Source of the DNA: JAMCRM01 sp041685075
GTDB lineage: Bacteria > Acidobacteriota > Terriglobia > Bryobacterales > Bryobacteraceae
Assembly: GCA_041685075.1 (NCBI GenBank)
Contig: JAWLGN010000002.1
Coordinates: 1-55,208, forward strand
Direction: 5' to 3'
Length of the DNA: 55,208 nucleotides
Shown here: one piece after another, positions 15,741-24,227 of the stretch
How the letters are laid out: each line of letters begins with the position of its first letter
Numbering within the stretch: position 1 is the first letter of the stretch
Program-made: the position numbers and the translations under genes
Notes under the pieces: generated by a model
The model's input: only the letters and a program-made list of their open reading frames with translations
Told to the model about the DNA's origin: nothing
Databases searched by the model: none

Positions 15741-18700
15741 CGAAATCCTGATCGGAATGGATGTGGGTTCCACCACGGTCAAAGCCGTGGCGGTGGATGC
15801 GCCCAGCGACCGCATCCTGTGGTCCGATTACCAGCGGCACGAGACGCGCCAGCCGGAAAAGGTCCTGGAGTTTCTCAAGCGCTTCGAAGAGGAGATCGAC
15901 GGCTTCCGGGACGCCAAAACGCGGATGTTTATCACCGGGTCCGGCGGCAACGGCATGGCCAAACACCTCGGCGCAAAGTTCGTGCAGGAGGTGAACGCCG
16001 TCTCCCTGGCGGTGGAGAAGCTCTACCCGGAGTGCGGCTCCGTGATCGAACTCGGCGGGCAGGACGCCAAGATCATCATCTTCAAGAAAGACCCCGAGAC
16101 CGGACGCAAAAAGAAGCTGCCCTCGATGAACGATAAGTGCGCGGGCGGCACCGGCGCGGTGATCGATAAGATCAACGCCAAGCTGCGCATCCCTCCCGAA
16201 GAACTCTGTAACATGGGTTACCGGGGTATCAAGCTGCACCCGGTGGCGGGCAAATGCGGGGTCTTCGCCGAGACCGACATCAACGGGCTGCAGAAGATGG
16301 GGGTGCCGCCGGAGGAACTGATGGCCTCGCTGTTCGAAGCCATCGTCATGCAGAACCTTTCGGTGCTGACGCGCGGCAACACGCTGCAACCGGTAGTGCT
16401 GCTGCTGGGTGGTCCCAACTGTTACATCGCCGGCATGCGGGACTGCTGGAAGTACAACATCCCGAAGATCTGGGAGGAGCGCAAGACCCCGCTGCCGGAG
16501 GGCGTGCCTCCGGAAGACCTCATCCAGACGCCCGACAACGCGCAGTACTTCGCCGCCATCGGCTCGGTCGAGTACGGCAAGACCGAAGAGGCCGAGGTGG
16601 GGGTCTATAGCGGCTACGAAAAGCTCCAGTGGTATATCGACGTGGGGCGAGAGCAGGAGAAGGCGCGCCGCGGCTCGGGCGGCGGGCTCGCCAAGGACGA
16701 AACGGAGCTGGCCGCTTTCAAGGAGAAGTACCGCCGCAAGGTGTTCGTCCCCGCCGGCTTCCGCACCGGTGAGGTGGTGGAAGGGTTCATCGGAATCGAC
16801 GGCGGCTCTACCTCCACCAAGGCCGTCCTGCTGTCCAAGGATTCGTCTCGCACGGTGCTGTCGAAAACCTACCAGCTTTCGAACGGCAACCCCATCGAAG
16901 ACACCATCGAGGTGCTCTCGAAGCTCGAGGACCAGATCACCCGCCAGGGGGCGGAACTGAAGGTGCTCGGGGTGGGGACCACCGGCTACGCGAAAGACAT
17001 CCTCAAGGACGTGGTCGGCGCCGACGCCGCGCTGGTGGAAACCGTGGCGCACACGCAGGCCGGGCTGCACTTCTACAAGGACGTCGACGTCATCTGCGAC
17101 GTGGGCGGGCAGGACATCAAAATCATCATCCTGCACGACGGCCGCGTCAAGGATTTCAAGCTCAACACGCAATGCTCGGCGGGCAACGGCTACTTCCTGC
17201 AGTCCACCGCCCAGGGCTTCGGGGTGCCGGTGGAAAAGTACGCCGACACGGCATTTTCGGCCCAGGGCTTCCCCAGCTTCGGCTACGGATGCGCGGTGTT
17301 CATGCAATCGGACATCGTGGATTTCCAGCGCCAGGGATGGAAGCCCGAGGAGATCATGGCGGGGCTGTGCAACGTGCTGCCCAAGAACATCTGGCTGTAC
17401 GTGTCGCAGATTCCCAATCTCTCGGCCATCGGGCGGCGGTTCCTGTTGCAGGGCGGCACGCAGTACAACCTGGCGGCGGTGAAGGCGCAGGTGGACTTCA
17501 TCGATTCCCGCTTCAAAGGCGGCACGCGGCCGGATGTGATCGTGCACGAGCACTGCGGCGAGGCGGGCGCCATCGGGGCGGCGCTCGAAGCCGGGCGCCT
17601 GTGGGACAACGGCCGCAAAAGCACTTTCGTCGGGATGGAAGCGGTGCGCCGCATCAACTACAAAACCACCCGCAACGAGGATACCCGCTGCTACTTCTGT
17701 AAAAACAACTGCCTCCGCACCTTCATCGACGTGAAGACCAGCATGGTGGCCATCGAGAAGGCCCCGGTGAAGAGCAAGGTGCCGCTCGAAGCAGGCGCGC
17801 AGCGGCTCATCATCGCCACCTGCGAGAAGGGTACGGTTGAGAATCTCGACGAGATGCGGGGCATCAAGGGCAACATCGACCGCATCAAGCAGGCCAATCC
17901 CAACTTCGCCGACATCGCCGCCAAGGCGGTCTTCCGTGTTCCCGACGTGCCGCTGGTGGCGGACGCGCCGCCGAAGCTGACATTCACGGCGGCTGCCAAA
18001 CGGCGGGTGGAGCTGATGAACCGGCGTTCGAAGCTGCGCATCGGCATCCCGCGGGTCCTCAACATGTATTCGATGACCCCGCTGTTCACCGGCTACTTCG
18101 CCTCCCTGGGCATCAAGGCGGAGAACATCGTCTACTCGGACTACACCAGCGAGCAGCTCTACAAGGAGGGCGCCAAGCGCGGCGCCATCGACCCCTGCTT
18201 CCCCTCCAAGCTGGGCATTCCGCACGTCCACAACCTGCTCTACACGGCGCATGCCAAGAAGCCGCTGGACATCATCTTCTTCCCCATGATCGATTGCCTC
18301 ACCAGCGACCTGCGCGGCACCTCGGGTTCGCGCTCGTGTCCCACGGTGGCGGCAACCCCGGCAGCCGTGAAGGCGGCTTTCACCAAGGAGGGCGACCTGT
18401 TCGCGGAGAAGGGCGTGCAGTTCCTCCACACCTTCGTGAACCCGTCCAAGCCCGAGTTGTTCGAGCGCCAGATGCTCCAGGAGTTCAAGAACATCCTGGG
18501 TCTCTCGGCGGAGGAGAACCACCGCGCCGTCGAGCAGGGCTACCGCGCGCTCGATCACTTCAACAACGTGGTGCTGCGGCAGCGCGCGCGCCAGGTGCTG
18601 GACGAACTGGAGCGCGAAGACCGGTTGGGCATCGTGGTGCTCGGCCGGCCGTACCACAACGACCCCGGCGTGAACCACGAGATTCTGGAGGAGTTCCAGA

Positions 18701-19275
18701 AGCTCGGCTACCCGGTGTTTACGCAGGACAGCCTGCCGATTGACGACGATATCGTCTGGCGGCTGTTCGGCCCCGAGGTGGAGGCCGGCGACATCGACCA
18801 TCCCATGTCGATTGAGGACGTGTGGAAGAACTCCTACAGCGAGAACACCTCCCGCAAGGTCTGGGCGGCCAAGTACGTGGCACGGCATCCCAACCTGGTG
18901 GCGCTGGAGCTGTCGAGCTTCAAGTGCGGCCACGATGCCCCCATCTACACCGTGGTGGAGGAGATCGTCGAAAGCTCCGGGACCCCGTACTTCTGCTTCA
19001 AGGACATCGATGAGAACAAGCCCAGCGGCTCTATCAAGATCCGGGTGGAGACCATCGGCTACTTCCTGAAGCGCTACCGCGAGGACATGGTGGCCAACAA
19101 GGGCAAGATCGAGGAGGTGGAGCGCAAGCTCGCCAGTCTCAAGCGACAACTGGAGCTGGACCGCCTGGCGGAGGAGGCATTCGCCACCGGCGCCATGCCC
19201 TCCATCCACGTCTCGCTCGATACCCTGGTGGCCTCCAGCATGGAGGGAGGCCGAGAGGTTTGCCGGACGGGCTAA
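15733..19275 (+). CDS. tandem BadF/BcrA-type activase fused to DUF2229-like domain
   Basis: 1180 residues. Two ASKHA-fold ATPase domains in tandem: domain 1 (about 5-290) with GMDVGSTTVKAV, GGQDAKIII, Cys136 in NDKCAGGTG and Cys175 in KCGVFAE; domain 2 (about 350-640) with GIDGGSTSTKAV, GGQDIKIII, Cys481 in NTQCSAGNG and Cys520 in YGCAVF. Both thus keep the two cysteines that bridge a [4Fe-4S] cluster in HgdC-type activases. A Cys653-x2-Cys-x3-Cys cluster follows, then a DUF2229/HgdB-like region (about 695-1130) and a C-terminal coiled coil. By family analogy it uses ATP hydrolysis to drive low-potential electron transfer to the partner encoded upstream. The reaction is unknown. Confidence 0.82.
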   Translation: MPNEILIGMDVGSTTVKAVAVDAPSDRILWSDYQRHETRQPEKVLEFLKRFEEEIDGFRDAKTRMFITGSGGNGMAKHLGAKFVQEVNAVSLAVEKLYPECGSVIELGGQDAKIIIFKKDPETGRKKKLPSMNDKCAGGTGAVIDKINAKLRIPPEELCNMGYRGIKLHPVAGKCGVFAETDINGLQKMGVPPEELMASLFEAIVMQNLSVLTRGNTLQPVVLLLGGPNCYIAGMRDCWKYNIPKIWEERKTPLPEGVPPEDLIQTPDNAQYFAAIGSVEYGKTEEAEVGVYSGYEKLQWYIDVGREQEKARRGSGGGLAKDETELAAFKEKYRRKVFVPAGFRTGEVVEGFIGIDGGSTSTKAVLLSKDSSRTVLSKTYQLSNGNPIEDTIEVLSKLEDQITRQGAELKVLGVGTTGYAKDILKDVVGADAALVETVAHTQAGLHFYKDVDVICDVGGQDIKIIILHDGRVKDFKLNTQCSAGNGYFLQSTAQGFGVPVEKYADTAFSAQGFPSFGYGCAVFMQSDIVDFQRQGWKPEEIMAGLCNVLPKNIWLYVSQIPNLSAIGRRFLLQGGTQYNLAAVKAQVDFIDSRFKGGTRPDVIVHEHCGEAGAIGAALEAGRLWDNGRKSTFVGMEAVRRINYKTTRNEDTRCYFCKNNCLRTFIDVKTSMVAIEKAPVKSKVPLEAGAQRLIIATCEKGTVENLDEMRGIKGNIDRIKQANPNFADIAAKAVFRVPDVPLVADAPPKLTFTAAAKRRVELMNRRSKLRIGIPRVLNMYSMTPLFTGYFASLGIKAENIVYSDYTSEQLYKEGAKRGAIDPCFPSKLGIPHVHNLLYTAHAKKPLDIIFFPMIDCLTSDLRGTSGSRSCPTVAATPAAVKAAFTKEGDLFAEKGVQFLHTFVNPSKPELFERQMLQEFKNILGLSAEENHRAVEQGYRALDHFNNVVLRQRARQVLDELEREDRLGIVVLGRPYHNDPGVNHEILEEFQKLGYPVFTQDSLPIDDDIVWRLFGPEVEAGDIDHPMSIEDVWKNSYSENTSRKVWAAKYVARHPNLVALELSSFKCGHDAPIYTVVEEIVESSGTPYFCFKDIDENKPSGSIKIRVETIGYFLKRYREDMVANKGKIEEVERKLASLKRQLELDRLAEEAFATGAMPSIHVSLDTLVASSMEGGREVCRTG

Positions 19276-19278
19276 AAT
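19273..19278 (+). promoter_or_regulatory. possible -10 element of miaB
   Basis: TAAAAT overlaps the stop codon of the activase gene and lies 9 nt upstream of the GTG start of miaB. No -35 is evident. If used, the transcript would be almost leaderless. Confidence 0.3.
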
Positions 19279-19287
19279 AGTAGCCAG

Positions 19288-20619
19288 GTGCCTGGGAAAA
19301 CCTTCTACATCGAAACCTTCGGATGCCAGATGAATGCCCACGACTCGGAAAAGGTCGTGGGCACTCTGGTATCCAGGGGGTACCGCCGGGTGGAGACCCC
19401 GGAGGAAGCCGAACTGGTGCTGTACAACACGTGCAGCATCCGGGACAAGGCCGAGCAGAAAGTCTACAGCCGGCTGCGGCAGTTCCAGCGCGAGGCGGGC
19501 AACGGAAGGACCTTCGGGGTGTTGGGGTGCGTGGCACAGCAGGAGGGCGAGCGCATCTTCGACAAGGCGCCGCACGTGGCGCTGGTGGCCGGTTCCGCCA
19601 GCTATTCCCGATTGGGCGAGCTGCTGGAGCGGCTGGAAAGCGGCGAGCGGCGCGTCACGGGCCTGAGCCTCGATACCTCCGAAACCTTCGAGACCCCTTT
19701 CACGCGCCGCGATAACCCGCACCGCGCCTATATCACGATCATCGAAGGCTGCGACAAGTCCTGCGCCTATTGCGTGGTGCCGTTCACCCGCGGGCCGGAG
19801 CGCAGCCGCGCGGGGGCGGGCATTCTGGAAGAGGCGCGGCGCCTGGCGGGCGAAGGCTACACCGAAATCCAGTTGCTCGGCCAGAACGTGAACAGCTACC
19901 GCGACCCTTCGCCGGCGGGCTGGGACTTCGCCGACCTGCTGGCGCGCGTGGCCCAGGTTCCCGGCATCCGCCGCGTGCGCTTCACCACCTCGCACCCGCG
20001 CGATTTTTCGAAGGCCATCGTCGACGCCATCGACGCGCACCCCACTCTCTGCAACCACGTGCACCTGCCGGTGCAGTCGGGCTCCAGCCGGGTGCTGGCC
20101 GCCATGGAGCGCCAGTACACGCGCGAGGAGTACATGGAGCGCATCGCCTGGCTCAAGGCTTCGTCCCGCAACATCTCGATTACCACCGACATCATCGTGG
20201 GTTTCCCCGGCGAGAGCGAGGCGGAGTTCCTGGAAACCATGGACCTGCTCGCCCAAGTGGAGTACGATTCGCTGTTCAGCTTCAAGTATTCGCCGCGCCC
20301 CAACACCGCCGCCCTGGCGCTGGGCGGGCAGGTGCCCGAGCCGGAAAAAACACGCCGGCTGATGGCGCTGAACGAGCGCCAGCGCGCCATCCAGATCCGC
20401 CGCAACTCGGCGCTGATCGGCACCCTCGAGGAAGTGCTGGTGGAGGGACGCAACCACGCGCTGGGCCAGTGGATCGGCCGCACCTCGCAAAACCGCATCC
20501 TGAACTTTACCCACCCCGCCTCGGACGGCGCGTCGCTCGAGGGCCGGTACCTGAAGGTGCGGGTCACGCGCGCCGGCCCCAATTCTCTGGTCGGTGAGAG
20601 TCTCGGGGATGTGCTGTAA
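19288..20619 (+). CDS. miaB: tRNA-2-methylthio-N6-dimethylallyladenosine synthase
   Basis: 443 residues, normal MiaB length. Radical-SAM methylthiotransferase acting at tRNA position A37. The N-terminal UPF0004 domain has the three cluster cysteines in TFGCQMN, NTCSIRDKAEQK and GVLGCVAQQ. The radical SAM triad is CDKSCAYC in IIEGCDKSCAYCVVPFTRG, followed by EIQLLGQNVNSY and a TRAM domain at the end (about 370-435). NTCSIRDKAEQKV is characteristic of MiaB rather than MtaB or RimO. The start is GTG; the family motif KTFYIETFGCQMN begins three residues later, leaving little choice. It follows the activase gene after 12 nt and precedes the nuclease-domain gene by 23 nt. Confidence 0.95.
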   Translation: MPGKTFYIETFGCQMNAHDSEKVVGTLVSRGYRRVETPEEAELVLYNTCSIRDKAEQKVYSRLRQFQREAGNGRTFGVLGCVAQQEGERIFDKAPHVALVAGSASYSRLGELLERLESGERRVTGLSLDTSETFETPFTRRDNPHRAYITIIEGCDKSCAYCVVPFTRGPERSRAGAGILEEARRLAGEGYTEIQLLGQNVNSYRDPSPAGWDFADLLARVAQVPGIRRVRFTTSHPRDFSKAIVDAIDAHPTLCNHVHLPVQSGSSRVLAAMERQYTREEYMERIAWLKASSRNISITTDIIVGFPGESEAEFLETMDLLAQVEYDSLFSFKYSPRPNTAALALGGQVPEPEKTRRLMALNERQRAIQIRRNSALIGTLEEVLVEGRNHALGQWIGRTSQNRILNFTHPASDGASLEGRYLKVRVTRAGPNSLVGESLGDVL

Positions 20620-20642
20620 TTGTTAGAGGAGAGGAGGTTTCT

Positions 20643-21128
20643 ATGGAAGTCGAGATGAAGATTCGCGGGCTGATCATGGATCCCGTGACCCAGATGCCCA
20701 TCGTCATCCTGAAGGACGTCGCCGGTAGCACGGCCCTGCCCATCTGGGTGGGGATCTACGAGGCCAACGCCATCGCTCTCGAAATCGAAAAAGTCGCTAC
20801 CCCGCGGCCCATGACCCACGACCTCATCAAGAGCCTCCTCCTCGGTCTCGACGCCCACGTGCACAAGGTTGTGGTCAACGAATTGAAGGACGACACCTTC
20901 TTCGCCCTCATCTGGCTGGAGCGCAACGGCGAGATGATCAGCGTGGATTCGCGTCCCAGCGACGCCCTGGCACTGGCCCTGCGGCTCGACTGCCCCATCT
21001 TCGTCGAGGACACCGTGCTGAAGTCCTCCAAACTGGCCTCCTCGGTTTCGGAGAAGGTGACCAACGAGGAGCTGCGCAAGTGGCTCGAAAATCTGAACGA
21101 CGAGGATCTGGGCCGCTACAAAATGTAG
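20643..21128 (+). CDS. bifunctional nuclease family protein (DUF151)
   Basis: 161 residues. The BFN/DUF151 fold is clear from MKIRGLIMDP, PIVILKD, LPIWVGIYEANAIALEIE, RPMTHDLIKSLL and ISVDSRPSDALALALRL. Family members have been described as nucleases or as regulators; the activity of bacterial members is poorly defined. A strong Shine-Dalgarno region (AGGAGAGGAGG) sits just upstream of the ATG. It is 23 nt behind miaB and likely in the same transcript. The acidic C-terminal tail (ENLNDEDLGRYKM) is usual for the family. A small hairpin, GTTTCG-6 nt-CGAAAC, follows the stop. Confidence 0.88.
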   Translation: MEVEMKIRGLIMDPVTQMPIVILKDVAGSTALPIWVGIYEANAIALEIEKVATPRPMTHDLIKSLLLGLDAHVHKVVVNELKDDTFFALIWLERNGEMISVDSRPSDALALALRLDCPIFVEDTVLKSSKLASSVSEKVTNEELRKWLENLNDEDLGRYKM

Positions 21129-21264
21129 TTTCGGCCGTTCGAAACGAAAACAGGAAACGGGTGGCGCCGCCTCCAGCGTCTATCGGTTCAGAGTGTCCCG
21201 GCGACCGCTCCGGAGCGCGCTTTGGCGTGCTCTCGCGAGTGTATTCCAGTTCTCCATTGCGCAC

Positions 21265-21294
21265 TTGCCCGCGGGCCGCCGGCGCGTTTATACT
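21265..21294 (+). promoter_or_regulatory. sigma-70-type promoter of the small helical protein gene
   Basis: TTGCCC (21265-21270) and TATACT (21289-21294) are separated by 18 bp, with a transcription start expected near 21301 and the ATG at 21318. It follows about 140 bp of otherwise featureless intergenic DNA behind the DUF151 gene. Confidence 0.5.
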
Positions 21295-21317
21295 GGCATT
21301 TCGCTGATACGTAATTT

Positions 21318-21584
21318 ATGACGGCGAGAGACGATTCCGATCCGCTGGCTCCCCAACGGGAAGCGGCTTTTTTCTACGGCCTCTTTCTGCGCGGCCATTC
21401 GGTCGAAGCGCTGCGGCAGGATATCGACGTGCCGCGCACGTTGCTGGAAAAGTGGCTCAAGGCGCCGGATTTCGAGGCCTCCTTCCGCGAGAACCTCCAG
21501 CGGATTTACGAATACCGCAAGCGGGTCCTGGCGATCTTCGACGGTCTCGTGCTGAACGAACAGAACCACCTCAGGTTGCAGTAG
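21318..21584 (+). CDS. small helical protein, possible HTH, unknown function
   Basis: 88 residues. The region FYGLFLRGHSVEALRQDIDVPRTLLEKWL (about 19-48) looks like a helix-turn-helix in which GHSVEALRQDIDVP could be helix-turn-recognition helix, and a longer helix with RIYEYRKRVLAIF follows. No enzyme motif is visible. It has its own promoter and stands 9 nt from the convergent mgtC-like gene. The compact, charged sequence and good promoter support a real gene; a DNA-binding role is inference only. Confidence 0.6.
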   Translation: MTARDDSDPLAPQREAAFFYGLFLRGHSVEALRQDIDVPRTLLEKWLKAPDFEASFRENLQRIYEYRKRVLAIFDGLVLNEQNHLRLQ

Positions 21585-21593
21585 CTCTCCCCT

Positions 21594-22037
21594 TTACGGC
21601 CGTTCCTGTTCCTTTCGATCGCGCGGCTTCATCCTGAGCAGCAGCCGCAGGGTGAGCAGGTTCAGGATACTGAGCACCACCGCGATTTCGATGCGGCCCA
21701 TGGCGACCGCGGCTCCGATCACCCCCGTATTCCAGAGGCTGGCGGCAGTGGCGGTGCCATGCACGCTCCCTGATCCTTTCAGAATGGCGCCGGCGCCGAT
21801 GAAGCCGATGCCGGTGATAAGACCCTGCACGATGCGCGCCTGCGCTTCGATGGTGGCCGGGGGTGCGAAGGCGCTGCCCAGCAGCACGTATCCGCAGCTC
21901 GCCATGGCCACCAGCGGGAAGGTGCGCACCCCGCTGGTCCTCTCCCGCTCGCGCTCCCACCCGATCGGCAGCGCCAGCGCATAGGCCAGCAAGATCCGTA
22001 CCGTGGCATCCAGCATGACCTGCCAGTTCAGATCCAC
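21594..22037 (-). CDS. MgtC/SapB family membrane protein
   Basis: 147 residues with four or five hydrophobic helices. The MgtC/SapB signature is evident in ALALPIGWERERERTSGVRTFPLVAMASCGYVLLG and QGLITGIGFIGAGAILK; GIGFIGAG is the most diagnostic stretch. In pathogens MgtC modulates the F1Fo ATP synthase and survival in low Mg2+; for soil bacteria the role is unclear. The GTG at 22037 is favoured over the GTG at 22043 because GGAG then sits at a workable distance; with the latter it would abut the start. A basic C-terminal tail (RMKPRDRKEQE) is probably cytoplasmic. It is convergent with the preceding small gene. Confidence 0.85.
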   Translation of the reverse strand: MDLNWQVMLDATVRILLAYALALPIGWERERERTSGVRTFPLVAMASCGYVLLGSAFAPPATIEAQARIVQGLITGIGFIGAGAILKGSGSVHGTATAASLWNTGVIGAAVAMGRIEIAVVLSILNLLTLRLLLRMKPRDRKEQERP

Positions 22038-22099
22038 GAACACCTCCGCATCCGGATCCGGCCGGCTCTGCCGCCGCGCGGACCGGGTTTTGTCGCCTC

Positions 22100-22108
22100 T
22101 GCTATCCT
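22100..22108 (+). promoter_or_regulatory. extended -10 element upstream of the enolase-superfamily gene
   Basis: TGC-TATCCT matches an extended -10 (TGn plus TATCCT, four of six). It lies 43 nt before the ATG at 22152. No -35 is convincing. Confidence 0.3.
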
Positions 22109-22151
22109 GACTGCTTGGCCGCCCGGCTGCTTGCGGCCGTTCCGGAGAGCG

Positions 22152-23393
22152 ATGAAACTCACCCGCGTTCAGTCTTTCCTGCTTTCATATCCGTTTGCCG
22201 AACCCATCCGGTTGCCCTTCTTTGGCGGCGAGCGAACCATTGTGAAACGCGATGCCATGCTCATCCGTGTCGAAACGGACAAGGGCCTGGTGGGCTACGC
22301 TCCCGGTCCGGGCAGCGAGACGGCGCAGCGCGCCATCGAGAGCACCATCGGCCCCTTTCTGGTGGGCCGCCGGCTGGGAGACCCGGACGCGCTGCGGGTG
22401 CAGTTCCTGGAGGGAGCGGGCCGGGATCCCGGGCTGGGCAAAATCTACTGCGCGGTGGACATCGCGCTCCACGACCTCGTGGCCAAGTCGCGCGGAGTGC
22501 CGCTCTCGGAGGTGCTGGGCGGGCGCGTGCGCGACCGCATGCGCCTCTACGGCAGCGCGGGCATGTACATGCCCCCGGAAGCCTATGCCGCCGAGGCCGC
22601 CGCAGTGGCGGAACTGGGCTTCCGCGCCTACAAAATGCGCCTCGCCCTGGGGCCCGAGAAGGACCTCGAGGCCCTCCGGCTCATGCGCCGCGCCGTGGGC
22701 CCGGATTTCGATCTCATGGTGGACGCCCATACCTGGTGGCGCATGGGTGACAGCAGCTACTCGTTGGCCACCGTCGAGCAGCTTGCCCGCGAGATGGGCT
22801 CCTACGGTGTCGCCTGGCTCGAAGAACCCCTGCCCCCGGACGATCACCAAGCCTACCTGGAACTGAAGCGCAAGGACTATGTTCCCCTGGCAGCCGGCGA
22901 ACACGAGCCCAACGAGAGCCGCTACATTCACCTGATCGCCAGCAATGCGGTGGATTACGTGCAGATGGACGTCTGCTGCCAGGGCGGCTTCGCCATGGGG
23001 CGGCGCCTGTTCGCCGAGATTGCCCGCCACGGGCTGCGCTTCGCCTTTCATAGCTGGGGCACGGCGCTGGAGGTGCTGGCCGCGGCGCACCTGGGCATCT
23101 GCTGGCCGGAGATGGTGGTGGAGTGGCTGGAGTACCCCTGCTACTCGAGCCCCAACAGCGCCGGCATGTACCCCTTTCCGCTGGCCGCCGAGATTCTGAA
23201 GGAGCCGCTCACGCTGGATCACGGCGACGTGATCGTGCCGCGCGCGCCGGGGCTGGGGGTGGAGATCGATGAATCCGTGGTGGAGCGCTATCCCTGGATT
23301 CCCGGCCCGTGGTCGCACTTCCGCACGGACTCGCCCGCCCGCACCCTGTCGGTCACCTCGGACCACAGCCTGCAGTGGGAGCAGAACGCGTAG
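22152..23393 (+). CDS. enolase-superfamily enzyme (mandelate racemase / muconate lactonizing type)
   Basis: 413 residues. N-terminal capping domain (about 1-125) and a C-terminal modified TIM barrel. Metal ligands are Asp191 (VDAHTWW), a Glu in LEEPLP (224-225) and Glu250 (AGEHE). His300 (FHSWG) with Asp273 (QMDVCC) forms the His-Asp dyad of the mandelate racemase subgroup, and Lys161 in AYKMR replaces the usual KxK pair with a single lysine at the first position. Such enzymes dehydrate or epimerise acid sugars or related acids; substrate cannot be assigned. The ATG at 22152 has GGAGAG upstream. It is monocistronic, ending 4 nt from the convergent rsmI. Confidence 0.83.
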   Translation: MKLTRVQSFLLSYPFAEPIRLPFFGGERTIVKRDAMLIRVETDKGLVGYAPGPGSETAQRAIESTIGPFLVGRRLGDPDALRVQFLEGAGRDPGLGKIYCAVDIALHDLVAKSRGVPLSEVLGGRVRDRMRLYGSAGMYMPPEAYAAEAAAVAELGFRAYKMRLALGPEKDLEALRLMRRAVGPDFDLMVDAHTWWRMGDSSYSLATVEQLAREMGSYGVAWLEEPLPPDDHQAYLELKRKDYVPLAAGEHEPNESRYIHLIASNAVDYVQMDVCCQGGFAMGRRLFAEIARHGLRFAFHSWGTALEVLAAAHLGICWPEMVVEWLEYPCYSSPNSAGMYPFPLAAEILKEPLTLDHGDVIVPRAPGLGVEIDESVVERYPWIPGPWSHFRTDSPARTLSVTSDHSLQWEQNA

Positions 23394-23397
23394 CGGC

Positions 23398-24222
23398 TCA
23401 CTTCAGGCGCTCGAGCCGGCCGTAGACCTCGCGCTTGGCAAGTCCGCGGCGCTTCGCCACGGCTTTGATGGCCTCCATGCGGCTCATGCCGCCGCGCATG
23501 CACTCGGCCACGGCGTCCTCGAGAGAGGTCTCTTCTTCCGGGGGCGCCTCGGCGCGGCCGATGAGCAGCGTAATCTCGCCCTTCACGCTCCCGCGCGCCG
23601 CCAGCGCCTCGGCCACTTCCCCCGCGGTGCCGCGCAGGAACTCTTCGTGCAGCTTGGTCAACTCGCGCGCCACCACCACGCGCCGCGGCCCCAGCGTCTC
23701 TTCGACATCCCGCAACGCTTCCGCGATGCGGTGCGGCGCTTCGTAGAAGATCAGGGTGGCGCGCTCGCCGGCGAGGGCCTCGAGCGCGCGGCGGCGCTGG
23801 GCCGTCCGGGGTGGCAGGAAGCCGCCGAAGTGGAACTCGTCGGTGGGCAGTCCCGAGGCCGCCAGCGCCGTCACCACGGCCGAAGCTCCCGGAACGGGCT
23901 CGACCGGGATGCCGCTCTCGATGGCCGCCCGCACCAGCCTGTAGCCGGGGTCGGAAACCAGCGGCATCCCGGCATCGGAAACCAGCGCCACCGCCGCCCC
24001 TTCGCGCATCCGTGCCGCCAGTTCCGCCGCGCGCGCCGCTTCGTTGTGCTCGTGGTAGCTCACCATGGGCCGGTGGATGCCGTAGTGGTCCAGCAGCTTG
24101 CGCGTCTGCCGGGTGTCTTCGCAGGCGATCAGGTCGGCTTCTTTCAACACCCGCACCGCCCGGTAGGTGATGTCCTCCAGGTTGCCGATGGGCGTCGCCA
24201 CGATGTAGAGCCTGCCCGCCAT
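23398..24222 (-). CDS. rsmI: 16S rRNA (cytidine-1402-2'-O)-methyltransferase
   Basis: 274 residues from the ATG at 24222. Tetrapyrrole-methylase fold SAM-dependent enzyme that methylates C1402 in 16S rRNA. The family N-terminus GRLYIVATPIGNLEDITYRAVRVLKEAD is immediately after the chosen start. Further motifs are CEDTRQTRKLLDHYGI, ALVSDAGMPLVSDPGYRLV, PGASAVVTALAASGLPTDEFHFGGFLP and FYEAPHRI. The C-terminal basic part GLAKREVYGRLERLK is common. It is last in the mla operon, 5 nt after the deacetylase gene; co-transcription with envelope genes is probably incidental. Confidence 0.95.
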   Translation of the reverse strand: MAGRLYIVATPIGNLEDITYRAVRVLKEADLIACEDTRQTRKLLDHYGIHRPMVSYHEHNEAARAAELAARMREGAAVALVSDAGMPLVSDPGYRLVRAAIESGIPVEPVPGASAVVTALAASGLPTDEFHFGGFLPPRTAQRRRALEALAGERATLIFYEAPHRIAEALRDVEETLGPRRVVVARELTKLHEEFLRGTAGEVAEALAARGSVKGEITLLIGRAEAPPEEETSLEDAVAECMRGGMSRMEAIKAVAKRRGLAKREVYGRLERLK

Positions 24223-24227
24223 AGGGT

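Noticed and set aside
15502..20514. A 1670-codon open frame on the minus strand
   Set aside because: It lies exactly antisense to the dehydratase-like, activase and miaB genes and has the His/Val/Gly/Asp-rich composition of antisense frames in GC-rich DNA; no family motif.
20643..21128. Treating the DUF151 protein as a confirmed nuclease
   Set aside because: The family name comes from few characterised members; the sequence shows the fold but not the activity.
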